Below are positions 44,504-52,909 of a stretch of DNA of 64,000 nucleotides, piece by piece. Below the pieces are notes generated by a model. The model was not told the DNA's origin. It saw only the letters and a program-made list of their open reading frames with translations, and did not search any database. The first letter of the stretch is position 1. Every line of letters starts with the position of its first letter. This DNA comes from Planctomycetota bacterium (lineage in GTDB: Bacteria > Planctomycetota > Planctomycetia > Planctomycetales > Planctomycetaceae), in NCBI GenBank assembly GCA_018242525.1, contig JAFEBS010000006.1, forward strand, positions 1-64,000. The letters are read 5' to 3'. A program made the translations under genes and the position numbers.

Positions 44504-44956
44504 ATGAAAAGTGTTACATTGTTGCAGATGCTCGCCGAGAGCATTCTGCCACACGCCCGGGAAGAGATCGCGCGTCACAAGTGGATCGAAAGCGAGAAAG
44601 CCCGACGCGATCTTGGTCAGAAGGCGGTTGAAGACTGGCTGCGACGTTTCTGGTGGCGGTTCTGCCGCTGGAGACGCCTGGAGCATGTCGAAGGCAAGTG
44701 CTGCTGGTCTGAGTTCAACGACCTCGATTATGCGATTCTGCGCCGGATTTCGATGGAACGGGGGCTGCTCGACGCCATCTTGACCCGGATGAAGGGGGAC
44801 GGTACCCACATCCACGACAATCTTGAGATTATCCTGTGGGCGATCGAAAACAGCGAAATTCAATTTCAACGCGTCGAAGAATTCCTGCTGCTGATCGACA
44901 TCAACGCCGCCCGTCTGCCGATTCCCCACGAATTGCGATACGCTTCGGTCGCGTAA
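44504..44956 (+). CDS. Conserved-looking hypothetical protein upstream of murJ
   Basis: 150 residues from the ATG at 44504. The frame stays open back to 44207, and an ATG at 44429 is possible, but no clear ribosome site marks either. The protein is soluble, helical and Trp/Arg-rich in the middle (WLRRFWWRFCRWRRLEHVEG), with a second helical part ending in ILLIDINAARLPIPHELRYA-like turns. No family recognised. It starts divergently from the CehA gene and ends 12 bases before murJ, so it is probably co-transcribed with murJ and could be tied to envelope growth. Confidence 0.55.
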   Translation: MKSVTLLQMLAESILPHAREEIARHKWIESEKARRDLGQKAVEDWLRRFWWRFCRWRRLEHVEGKCCWSEFNDLDYAILRRISMERGLLDAILTRMKGDGTHIHDNLEIILWAIENSEIQFQRVEEFLLLIDINAARLPIPHELRYASVA

Positions 44957-44968
44957 CCGGGCTCCATC

Positions 44969-46600
44969 GTGAGTGACTCACTGCAGAACGTTTCGCGCAA
45001 CCTGCGTGTGGTCAGTCTGTGTACGGTTGTCAGCCGAATCTTTGGGTTGCTGCGCGATCAGGCGATGGGCAAACTGTTCGGGGCCGGTTCGGTTCTGGAC
45101 ACCTTTACCGTCGCGTTTCGACTGCCCAACCTGGCCCGAATCCTGCTCGGCGAAGGGGCGCTCACCACCGCATTCCTGCCGGTGGTCCTCGAAGAGCAGA
45201 ACGAACGGGGCCGCGAATCCGCAACGCGCGTGACGTGGGCCGTCTTCCTGGTCCTCGGGATGGTCCTGTGCGGACTGGTGATCCTCGTTGAGATCGGGCT
45301 GGCATTGCTGGTTGCCCTGGTTCCACTCAGTCCCGAATCCAGATTGCTCTGTCGTCTGACGGCACTGCTGTTGCCGTACGTGATCCTGATCTGTCTGGCG
45401 GCGCAATTGGGAGCCGTGTTGAACGCCCTGGGTCAATTCGTGTGGCCCGCGCTGGTGCCCGTTGTCTTGAACGTGATCTGGCTGGCCGCGTTGTGGTGGG
45501 TCATTCCGTTCTGGTGGCTGGATCCGATCCATCAGATCCAGGCGACGTCGGTGCTGGTGGTTCTGGCGGGTGGACTTCAACTGGCGTTCCTGATGCCGTT
45601 TGTCTGGCGCTGCGGGTTTGGATATCGGTCCGACTGGCGGATCGCTCTGCCTGTGGTGCGGCGTGTCGCGCGCGACATGTTCCCGGTCGTGCTGGGGCTG
45701 TCGATCACTCAGTTGAATACCGTTCTGGACAGCATCGTCGCCTGGGGGTTTGCTCAACCCGAAGGGGCCGGGCCGCTGATGCCATTGCCGGGGAACCCCG
45801 CGTATCCGCTGGAGGCTGGAACGGCCACAACGCTCTACCTGGGACAGCGACTGTACCAGTTTCCGCTGGGGGTGTTCGGCGTGGCACTCGGGACCGTCCT
45901 GTTTCCGTTGTTCACTCAGCACGCACAGCGCGGTGAATCCGAGAAACTGCGGAGCGACCTGTCCCTGGGAATTCGTCTCGTCCTGGCGATCGGGTTACCA
46001 GCGAGTGCCGGATTGATGCTGGTGGCTCATCCACTGGCCAAGTTGTTCTTCCAGTACGGAAAATTCGACGCCGCGGCGGCCGTGCACACGGGGGACATGA
46101 TTGTCTGCTACGGTGCGGGGGTCTGGGCCTATTGCGGGCTGCTGATCCTGCAACGCGCCTTTTATGCCATCGGTGACCGACTGACTCCGATGTACGTCGG
46201 CCTGTGTGCCATGCTGGTGAATCTGGCACTGAACCTGACGTTGATCTGGCCGCTGGGCGGACGCGGCCTGGCGCTGTCGACTGCTTTGATCGCCGCGCTG
46301 CAATGCGGTGTCACATGCCTGCTGCTGCAACGAAAGATCGGGCAACTGCTGTGGCGGCAGATCGGATCGACCGGACTGCGGTCGCTGATCGCGGTGGCCA
46401 TCATGAGTGGTGTCTGCCTGTGTCTGATCCAGTCGCCGGCGGCCGGCGACGGTCTGAAATTGCGCGGGCTGAAGCTGTTGGTTCCACTGGTCGCCGGCAC
46501 GGGTTCCTTCTTCGTCGCCGCCTGGTTATTGAGGCTCAGGGAACCGTGGATGCTGCTCGGAAAAAGAACCTTTACCACGGAGTCACGGAGGACACGGTGA
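44969..46600 (+). CDS. murJ: Lipid II flippase MurJ
   Basis: 543 residues from a GTG at 44969, opening SLQNVSRNLRVVSLCTVVSR and continuing IFGLLRDQAMGKLFGAGS, the first helix and loop of the MurJ family. Fourteen membrane segments can be traced. The MurJ-type LARILLGEGALTTAFLPVVL segment and charged loops are present. It flips the peptidoglycan precursor across the inner membrane. The last nine or ten residues (FTTESRRTR) are encoded by a CACGGAG-type repeat and are not part of the family. Confidence 0.92.
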   Translation: MSDSLQNVSRNLRVVSLCTVVSRIFGLLRDQAMGKLFGAGSVLDTFTVAFRLPNLARILLGEGALTTAFLPVVLEEQNERGRESATRVTWAVFLVLGMVLCGLVILVEIGLALLVALVPLSPESRLLCRLTALLLPYVILICLAAQLGAVLNALGQFVWPALVPVVLNVIWLAALWWVIPFWWLDPIHQIQATSVLVVLAGGLQLAFLMPFVWRCGFGYRSDWRIALPVVRRVARDMFPVVLGLSITQLNTVLDSIVAWGFAQPEGAGPLMPLPGNPAYPLEAGTATTLYLGQRLYQFPLGVFGVALGTVLFPLFTQHAQRGESEKLRSDLSLGIRLVLAIGLPASAGLMLVAHPLAKLFFQYGKFDAAAAVHTGDMIVCYGAGVWAYCGLLILQRAFYAIGDRLTPMYVGLCAMLVNLALNLTLIWPLGGRGLALSTALIAALQCGVTCLLLQRKIGQLLWRQIGSTGLRSLIAVAIMSGVCLCLIQSPAAGDGLKLRGLKLLVPLVAGTGSFFVAAWLLRLREPWMLLGKRTFTTESRRTR

Positions 46601-46607
46601 AGATTCG

Positions 46608-46705
46608 GGGGTCATGTGGTTCAAAGTTCAATTTTCGCGGTGTGGGATTCTTGAAACGGCAAAGTCCGTAGTTCGCGAAAATTGAACTTTGAACCACATG
46701 ACCCC
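46608..46705. repeat. 32-bp perfect inverted repeat between murJ and comF
   Basis: Left arm 46608-46639 (GGGGTCATGTGG...TTTTCGCG) and right arm 46674-46705 (CGCGAAAA...CACATGACCCC) are exact reverse complements over 32 bases, with a 34-base spacer. There is no T-tract. The left arm starts seven bases after the murJ stop, and the right arm runs into the possible start region of comF. A miniature mobile element or its remnant is plausible. Confidence 0.8.
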
Positions 46706-46763
46706 GATCCCGTACAACGCTGGCCAATTGCGGAACGCCGTTTCCGACCGGTATCCTGTCTGG

Positions 46764-47558
46764 ATGTCGATCTTCAGTCTCCGGCCGCAGAGCAGTCCTT
46801 TCCGCCTCGCTGAACTCCTCAGCGATGTCCAGCGGACGGCGCTGGAGTTCGTCTATCCCCCGTCGTGTCATCTGTGTCACGTCGAACTCGCCCGACCGGC
46901 CAGCGATCGCATTCACGTGGAATCGCTCTGTTCCGCCTGCCTGACCAGGCTGGTTCAACCGGCTGCCAACAGTTGTCGGCGGTGTGGAGCGCCGCGGGGT
47001 CCGTTCACGGTTGACGAGGACCATTGTCTCCTGTGCCGCCGCGAGAATTATGCGTTTGACGAAGTGATTCGGCTGGGGTTGTATCGGGACGACCTGCGAA
47101 TTGCCTGCCTGATGGCGAAGAATCCGGCCGGCCGATTGCTGAGTCAAACTTTGGCCGATTTGCTGGTGGATGCCCGGGAAATCAGCTTTGCGCAGCCGTT
47201 TCAGGCGGTGATACCGATCCCGGAGCACTGGATCAAACGGCTGGTGCGACCGCACTATGCGGCCGAAACGATCGCCCGTCGGATTTCGACCCGGTTGAAG
47301 GTCGGGCTGTCGACCGGTATTCTCGCCAAAGCCCGCTGGACTCCAAAGCAGGCCAAGAGTCCGCCGGTTCAGCGCCGGCAGCAGCAAAAGAGTGCATTTC
47401 GCGTGGTGGGGACCGAAGTGCGGGGAAAATCGGTTCTGCTGGTCGACGACATCCTGACCACCGGAGCGACGGCAGACGCGGCTGCACGTGAGTTGAAGCG
47501 GGCGGGGGCCAGTCGTGTCGTCGTGGCCGTGGTGGCCGTCAGCCCGCCACGTGTTTAG
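46764..47558 (+). CDS. comF: ComF-family phosphoribosyltransferase-like protein
   Basis: 264 residues from an ATG at 46764; earlier starts (46698, 46689) fall in the inverted repeat. Four Cys pairs (CHLC, CSAC, CRRC, CLLC) in the first 90 residues form the zinc ribbon region of ComF. The C-terminal phosphoribosyltransferase domain has the PRPP loop VLLVDDILTTGATADAAARE. ComF/GntX proteins assist DNA uptake and processing in competent bacteria, and many non-competent species keep them. It is cytoplasmic and lies between murJ and hemC, with no competence operon nearby. Confidence 0.8.
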   Translation: MSIFSLRPQSSPFRLAELLSDVQRTALEFVYPPSCHLCHVELARPASDRIHVESLCSACLTRLVQPAANSCRRCGAPRGPFTVDEDHCLLCRRENYAFDEVIRLGLYRDDLRIACLMAKNPAGRLLSQTLADLLVDAREISFAQPFQAVIPIPEHWIKRLVRPHYAAETIARRISTRLKVGLSTGILAKARWTPKQAKSPPVQRRQQQKSAFRVVGTEVRGKSVLLVDDILTTGATADAAARELKRAGASRVVVAVVAVSPPRV

Positions 47559-47580
47559 TGCATTGTCAGAATTGGGGTGG

Positions 47581-47600
47581 CCGAACTCGTGAGAGTTCGG
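47581..47600. repeat. GTGA-loop hairpin repeat
   Basis: CCGAACTC-GTGA-GAGTTCGG, preceded by GGTGG. Same family as 30229 and 60096: identical loop, changed but still complementary stem. Located 22 bases after comF. Confidence 0.7.
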
Positions 47601-47694
47601 AGAACTATGCTGACGATGCACCAGGGAAGTTGAGCGCTGCCATCACAGCATTTGCAGGTTATGCCAACCGCATGACCAGGGAGACAGTTTCAAG

Positions 47695-48633
47695 GTGCCA
47701 TCGTCGCAGACCATCCGGATCGCCACCCGGGCCAGTAACCTGGCGTTGTGGCAGGCGAATCATATCGCCGATTTGATTCGCCGTGCCGCTCCCACAGTCA
47801 CCGTGGAGCTGGTTCACGTCTCCACCGCCGGTGATCGCGATCAGACCGAACGTCTGCGAGACCTGGGGAGCCTTGGGGTCTTCACACGCGAAGTCCAGAG
47901 TGCTGTACTGGATGGTCGAGCGGATGTCGCCGTACACAGCCTGAAGGATCTGCCGACCGAACCGGTCCCCGGACTGGTTCTGGCTGCGACCCCGGAACGG
48001 GGTGCCACGGCCGATGCCCTGGTTCTTCCCACGGGCAGTCCGCTGACGCCCGAACTGCAGGCCCTGCCTCAGGGGGCGCGCATCGGGACTGGCAGCCCGC
48101 GTCGCCAGGCACAATTGCGATTCCTGCGCAGCGACCTGGTCCTGGACGAAGTCCGCGGTAACGTCGAAACGCGATTGCGGAAACTCGACGAAGGGGGCTA
48201 CGACGCCCTGGTCCTGGCAGCCGCCGGGCTCACGAGACTGGGACTTGGCGGACGGATTTCGTGCCTGCTGGCTCCGCCGCTGATGTTTCCCGCGGTGAGC
48301 CAGGGAGCGGTGGGAGTCGAATGCCGGGCGTCCGACGATTCAGTCCGGCAGATCCTGGCGACCATCACACACAGTCCCACGCTGGCAGCCGCGACCGCGG
48401 AACGCAGCCTGCTCAGTACGTTGCGTGCGGGCTGCCATGCTCCGCTGGGAGTTGCATCCTCCCTCCATGGTGACTCCCTGCAGTTGGACGCGGTGATCCT
48501 GCCGCAGGACGGTTCCCACCGCTGGATGGCCTCTGCCACGGCAAAGGCGGATGACGCGTTGGCACTGGGACAGCAGGTGGCGCAATTGCTCTTGGCCCAG
48601 GGTGCGGGCCGCGTGCTCCTCGGTTCCAACTGA
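47695..48633 (+). CDS. hemC: Hydroxymethylbilane synthase (porphobilinogen deaminase)
   Basis: 312 residues from a GTG at 47695. It joins four porphobilinogens into hydroxymethylbilane, in heme synthesis. Seen: IRIATRASNLALWQANHIAD, VHSLKDLPTE with the catalytic Asp at about 85, GTGSPRRQAQLRFLRSDLVL, and LRAGCHAPLG, where C247 holds the dipyrromethane cofactor. Length matches the family. No other hem gene is adjacent, so it is a stand-alone gene here. Confidence 0.93.
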   Translation: MPSSQTIRIATRASNLALWQANHIADLIRRAAPTVTVELVHVSTAGDRDQTERLRDLGSLGVFTREVQSAVLDGRADVAVHSLKDLPTEPVPGLVLAATPERGATADALVLPTGSPLTPELQALPQGARIGTGSPRRQAQLRFLRSDLVLDEVRGNVETRLRKLDEGGYDALVLAAAGLTRLGLGGRISCLLAPPLMFPAVSQGAVGVECRASDDSVRQILATITHSPTLAAATAERSLLSTLRAGCHAPLGVASSLHGDSLQLDAVILPQDGSHRWMASATAKADDALALGQQVAQLLLAQGAGRVLLGSN

Positions 48634-48758
48634 AACGTCGCGGACACGAAGATCCGGCCCTGTCCGTATATGGACCATACCCGATTTCGCTATTTCAACC
48701 GCAGCAATCTACGAATTAGATGTACGACCAAACCCCTCACATGTGCCACTGGGCGAGG

Positions 48759-48967
48759 GACGTCTTTTACTCCGAAGGAGTTTCGTCTTAGAGCCCAGGG
48801 TTGCCGCACTTGGCGGCTACCCTGGGTCGCGCGAAGTCATTCAACTCTACCCTGAAAGGGTTCCGCCAAATTCATGGGTGCATCCACAGTCCCAGACATT
48901 GACTAGCCAACATGTGAATGTGATCGTCTACGCCGCCGACGATGATCGGTGGACAATTCAAGCTTTT
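48759..48967. repeat. Dispersed repeat element abutting the DUF1080 gene
   Basis: Starts GACGTCTTTTACTCCGAAGG, contains the hairpin CCAGGGTTGCCGC...GGCGGCTACCCTGG, the phrase TACCCTGAAAGGGTTCCG and GATGATCGGTGGACAATTCA. A second copy is at 60254-60420 (lacking about 45 internal bases) and a third, inverted and shortened, at 60561-60662. The frame through it (from 48551) carries no family. In 48634-48758, between hemC and the repeat, I see nothing else. Confidence 0.8.
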
Positions 48968-48994
48968 CAGCAGGACAATGTCCTCGGAAAGTTG

Positions 48995-49579
48995 ATGCGA
49001 GTCACTCGACGCAGCCCAACTTTGGGAATGAAGCCTCCAAACGGAGCGATCGTGTTGTTCGATGGGACCAATGTCGATCAGTTTGAAAATGGCCGGATGA
49101 CCGACGACAAGCTGTTAATCCCGGGGACGACGACCAGGCCCCGATTTCAAAGCGGAACACTGCATGTCGAGTTTCAGGTCCCGTATGCCCCCGAAGTTCC
49201 CAGTCGCGGTAATAGCGGCGTGTATTTGCAAAGCCGATACGAAGTCCAGATCCTGGATTCCATCGGTTTTGACCCGCACAATCACGAATGCGGCGGGATC
49301 CCTTCGATCAAAGCCGCTGACGTGATGATGTCGTACCCGCCGCTGCAGTGGCAAACGTACGACATCGAGTTCACGGCCGCCCAAATTCAGGATGGCAAGA
49401 AGTCAAAGTCAGCCCGCATGACTGTTCGACACAATGGGGTGCTGATCCACGACGACGTGGAAGTCCCCCATGCCACCACGTCGTCGCCGTGGGAAGAAGG
49501 CTCCGAACCAGGCCCGATCAACTTGCAGGAACATGGAGCTGCCGTTCGTTACCGCTACATCTGGTTCCTGCCACGCTAA
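48995..49579 (+). CDS. 5'-truncated DUF1080 (3-keto-disaccharide hydrolase) protein
   Basis: 194 residues from the ATG at 48995, reading MRVTRRSPTLGMKPPNGAIV, then LFDGTNVDQFENGRMTDDKL. This is the concanavalin-like DUF1080 domain, complete to its end (LQEHGAAVRYRYIWFLPR). Family members carry a signal peptide and some 40-60 further residues before this point. Here that part is replaced by the repeat at 48759-48967, whose end lies about 27 bases upstream. Either the gene is a truncated remnant or it restarts at this ATG without export. It precedes a damaged Gfo/Idh/MocA gene, a common DUF1080 partner. Confidence 0.7.
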   Translation: MRVTRRSPTLGMKPPNGAIVLFDGTNVDQFENGRMTDDKLLIPGTTTRPRFQSGTLHVEFQVPYAPEVPSRGNSGVYLQSRYEVQILDSIGFDPHNHECGGIPSIKAADVMMSYPPLQWQTYDIEFTAAQIQDGKKSKSARMTVRHNGVLIHDDVEVPHATTSSPWEEGSEPGPINLQEHGAAVRYRYIWFLPR

Positions 49580-49595
49580 CCCCCTCTCGGCGAGG

Positions 49596-49678
49596 GTCTC
49601 CCGACGCCTGTTCGGCGCAGGTTTCCCGACGCCTGTTCGGCGCAGGTCTCCCGACCTCGCCGAAACGCCCGACCGCAG
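49596..49678. repeat. 25-bp tandem repeat
   Basis: Units GTCTCCCGACGCCTGTTCGG + CGCAG (49596-49620), then the same with one change (49621-49645), then a longer degenerate unit (49646-49678). The unit carries the GCCTGTTCGGCGCAGG dyad-like phrase. Upstream of the dehydrogenase gene at 49752, whose signal starts after it. Confidence 0.8.
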
Positions 49679-49751
49679 GTCTCCTCCGCGTCCCTGCAAC
49701 CGACTTTTTCTCGTTCGCAATACCGTCATCCACCTGCCTGGAATCCCCATC

Positions 49752-50705
49752 ATGCCGCTCAATCGCCGCCGCCTGCTTCAAGCCAGTCTGTTGGGCACAC
49801 TGATCCCTCAATCCGTATTGACCGCCGAGGACGAACAGCGTCCCTCGGCCAACGATCGTGTGGGGATCGCGCTGATCGGCTGCGGTCGCCGTGGCGACAA
49901 CTACCTCGCCGGAGGCCTGCCGCCGCGGGCCGAGATCGTGGCCACGTGCGACGTTCACCGTACCCGGGCTGAACGAGTGGCTGAGCGAGTGAACTGCCGC
50001 AACGTCTTTCAGGACTATCGGCGGATCCTGGATCGAAAGGATGTCGAAGCAGTCATGATTGCCACGCCTGATCACTGGCACGCCCTGATCGCGATCGCGG
50101 CGTGCCAGGCGGGCAAGCATGTCTATGTCGAGAAGCCGATGGCCATGACCGTGGTCGAAGGTCGCCGAATGGTGGAGGCGGCGCGCAAGTATCGTCGCAT
50201 CGTGCAGGTGGGGAGTCAGCAGCGTTCGACGATTCCCAACCGCGACGGCTGCGCCTTCGTCCGCCAGGGAGGCATCGGCAAGGTGACCCGCGTGATCACG
50301 TCCAACCTGGCCAGCCCCTGGATCTGCGACTTTCCCGCCGAACCGATTCCACCGGAATTGGATTGGGACCGGTGGTGCGGTCCTTCCCCGTTGCGGCCGT
50401 ATCACTCCAGTCTGTACGAGTGCGAAGGGAAACCGGGGTGGATGGAAATCCGCGACTTCAGCGTCGGCCGCATCGGCAATTGGGGTGCTCACGCCCTGGA
50501 CCAGGTCCAATGGGCACTGGGTGCCGACGCCACCGGCCCGGTGGAAATCCGTGTGAGCGGCGGCCCGCTGGATCCGCCCCGCTATCAGGTGCCGGAATCG
50601 CGAGACCGAGGCTGGCAAGCCTGCCAGCGCCCGTCCCTCACCAACCAGTTGCTGGACCGCCCCCGCCGCAAGGGGTATGAACTGCCTGACAATGATGATC
50701 TTTGA
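49752..50705 (+). CDS. Gfo/Idh/MocA dehydrogenase with internal deletion
   Basis: 317 residues from the ATG at 49752. Tat signal MPLNRRRLLQASLLGTLIPQ, Rossmann start IGCGRRGDNYLAGG, the catalytic-type VYVEKPMAMTVVEGRRM and DWDRWCGPSPLRPYHSS are normal. After residue about 275 the C-terminal domain breaks off, and a repeat-like segment (ESRDRGWQACQRP) leads straight to TNQLLDRPRRKGYELP, which is the conserved last 15-20 residues of this subfamily. About 100 residues of the second domain are therefore missing in frame. It is probably inactive. It lies 172 bases after the truncated DUF1080 gene, with which it may once have formed an operon. Confidence 0.75.
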   Translation: MPLNRRRLLQASLLGTLIPQSVLTAEDEQRPSANDRVGIALIGCGRRGDNYLAGGLPPRAEIVATCDVHRTRAERVAERVNCRNVFQDYRRILDRKDVEAVMIATPDHWHALIAIAACQAGKHVYVEKPMAMTVVEGRRMVEAARKYRRIVQVGSQQRSTIPNRDGCAFVRQGGIGKVTRVITSNLASPWICDFPAEPIPPELDWDRWCGPSPLRPYHSSLYECEGKPGWMEIRDFSVGRIGNWGAHALDQVQWALGADATGPVEIRVSGGPLDPPRYQVPESRDRGWQACQRPSLTNQLLDRPRRKGYELPDNDDL

Positions 50706-51094
50706 ACCAGCTCGGGGTAAGAGCATTTATCGCTCTCGGAATCTTCACTTATCCATGGATGCGAGCGAGCGTGCTGCTCTGGATGCATCGGAGAAAGCGG
50801 CCACCTGAGTGATATTGCGCAGAACCACGAATCGGCGGTTGAGACTTAAGCCATCAACACAAATGCTGGTCACTTTCGTAGCAACATCCTTACAATTCGA
50901 CAGCCGGGATGTATCCCCTTCAGGGAAAAGACGGTTTAGATCGACCAGCTACACAGGGTGCGAGGCGCACCCTGTGCTTTGGGATCCATCCCCTTCGGGG
51001 AAAGTCTGAACGCAGCTTTTTCATCGTCATTCGAGAAATAAGGGGTCAGGTTTGGGTCGGTCCATTGGGCGGAAGCCATTCACGCCCCGTTTCT
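50706..51094. repeat. Non-coding stretch with inverted copy of the 32853 repeat
   Basis: From 50908 to 51004 lies a repeat with the hairpin CACAGGGTGCG-AGG-CGCACCCTGTG (50952-50976) flanked by CCCCTTCAGGGAAAAG and CCCCTTCGGGGAAAGT. It is the reverse complement of the copy at 32853-32947. The remainder (50706-50907 and 51005-51094) shows no gene or site that I recognise. Confidence 0.7.
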
Positions 51095-52522
51095 TCAAGA
51101 TTTCCGGCCCCGCCAGTTACTGAAAACATACAACGGCAGTCCGAACAGAAACGGAACTGCGATCAGGGGGAGCAACGGGGCAGCGTAGGTCGTGGCGGAG
51201 TAGAGTCCGAACAGGCACATTCCGCTGAATAGCAGCGGACAGAGCGGAAACAGGGGGGCTCGGAACGGGCGTTCGATGTCCCGATCTTTCCAGCGCAGGA
51301 CAAAGTAGGCCAGGCCCGTCGTCAGGAAGAACAGCCAGAAGATCGGGGCGGATGCCGCGTACAGAGTTTCAAATCCGCCGTAATAGCGATCCCACGGGAC
51401 GGGAGCGGATTTGACAAGCTTCAACAACCCATCGAGTGAATCGCGACCGGATTTCGTGCCGACACCCAGAATCATCGTTGCCGCGACCGCACCCTGGACC
51501 AGCAACGACCAGACAGGGGCTTTGGACCAGTTTGACCAGCGGCCCAGCAAGCCAAATGCCCGGTGGTCGGCTCCCACGGTTGCATGCAATCGCGCCACGG
51601 AGAAAATCAATCCGTTCACGCTGCCCAGGGCCGAGATCATCACCAGGACGCTGATCGCTCGTTCTCCGTACGTGCCGAAGACCTTGGCCATGGCATCACT
51701 GGCAGGTTGCCGCGAGCCGCGCAGGCCCTCAAAACCCAGTGTGGCCAGGTACGCGGCATTCACCAGCAGGTAGCAGGCCGTAATCACTCCGATCCCCAGC
51801 AACAGGGCTCGCGGGATGTTGCGCTGTCGATCTTTCACGTCGGCGGCGACAAACGCGGCGTCGTTCCAGCCACCGTAGGCATACAGCACCAGGATCATCG
51901 CCAGGGGCCAACCGGGCCCCTCCACGGGACGAATCTCTTCCACGGGCACCGATCCACTGGCACTCAGACCACCGATGATCAGCATCAACAGTCCCGTGGC
52001 CTTGGCGGTTGAGAGCAGGTTCTGCGTCCACTTTCCGGACCGGATCCCCAGACAGTTCAAACCGGTCAGGACGACCACCGCACCCACGGCGAACCAGACA
52101 ACGGCCGAATCGCCTCCCAAGTTGCCTTGCGAGCGGTCATCGACGTGAAAGACTTTCACGGCGTATTCTGCGAACACATAAGACAGAGCGCCAATGCTGC
52201 CGGTCTGGATGATCGCCAGTTGCGACCAGCCGAACAGGAAGCCCGTCAGCGGTCCAAACGCCCGTGTCAGATAATTGTATTCGCCCCCCAGGCGGGGATA
52301 TGTCGTTGCCAGTTCGGCATAGCAGAGTGCACCCACAAACGACAGGCCGCCGCACAGTACCCAGATTCCGAGTCCCGTCCACGGATCCGGGACATTGGCA
52401 AAGATGGTCCCCGACATCTTGAAAACGGTGGTGCCAATGACAATCCCGATAATCAGGCTGACGGCATCCCAGACGCTGAGCGATCCGGATTCTTCGTCGG
52501 CTGAGGCAACTGGCTGAGTCAC
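51095..52522 (-). CDS. APC-family amino acid permease
   Basis: 475 residues, about twelve membrane segments. The first is SVWDAVSLIIGIVIGTTVFK (APC signature GIIIGTGIF-like), followed by SFVGALCYAELATTYPRLGG with the conserved Tyr-Ala-Glu-Leu. The family exchanges or symports amino acids or amines at the inner membrane, and the substrate is not deducible. A large hydrophilic stretch near residue 360 (KSGRDSLDGLLKLVKSA) is an unusual extra loop. It is monocistronic, with the degenerate repeat region 52523-52909 upstream. Confidence 0.88.
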   Translation of the reverse strand: MTQPVASADEESGSLSVWDAVSLIIGIVIGTTVFKMSGTIFANVPDPWTGLGIWVLCGGLSFVGALCYAELATTYPRLGGEYNYLTRAFGPLTGFLFGWSQLAIIQTGSIGALSYVFAEYAVKVFHVDDRSQGNLGGDSAVVWFAVGAVVVLTGLNCLGIRSGKWTQNLLSTAKATGLLMLIIGGLSASGSVPVEEIRPVEGPGWPLAMILVLYAYGGWNDAAFVAADVKDRQRNIPRALLLGIGVITACYLLVNAAYLATLGFEGLRGSRQPASDAMAKVFGTYGERAISVLVMISALGSVNGLIFSVARLHATVGADHRAFGLLGRWSNWSKAPVWSLLVQGAVAATMILGVGTKSGRDSLDGLLKLVKSAPVPWDRYYGGFETLYAASAPIFWLFFLTTGLAYFVLRWKDRDIERPFRAPLFPLCPLLFSGMCLFGLYSATTYAAPLLPLIAVPFLFGLPLYVFSNWRGRKS

Positions 52523-52909
52523 GGACCGACAACTCCGGAAATGGAACGAATCCAGCGAGAGACCGGTTCATGACGCGCGGACTTCGCCTTAGGCCAGCAG
52601 GTCGTGATCCCGTTTTCCTTGCTCCGCAGAATCACAACTTGCGAAGTCGATGAAGTCTAACCGCGCGCATGAATGCGAACCAGCCCGCGAAACGGAATCG
52701 GACTGCATCGGCCGAAGGATTGAATGGCTGCCACGGATGCAACACGGATAAAGCCAGGTGAGAAGAAAACGATGTCTCTGTTTTTCCGCCGTATCTCCGG
52801 CTGTGGTATTCAAACAATTCTTCTCGTTCTTCGACGCCTTCTCCGTCCGTGTTTTCCGCGTCGTCCGTGTCCAACCAAACTCGACCGTCCCGTCGTTCCC
52901 CGCTGAAGA
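52523..52909. other. Spacer with degenerate repeat, no gene
   Basis: Between the permease start and the kinase stop. 52731-52751 (CACGGATGCAACACGGATAA) repeats the motif at 7982, and the following T/C-rich stretch contains CCGTCCGTGTTTTCCGCGTC, typical of degenerated CCGTG repeats. No promoter was identified, although the permease promoter should be in 52523-52700. Confidence 0.5.

Noticed and set aside
49596..49678. Possible CRISPR array
   Set aside because: Units are adjacent without unique spacers and number only two or three. No cas gene is in the window.
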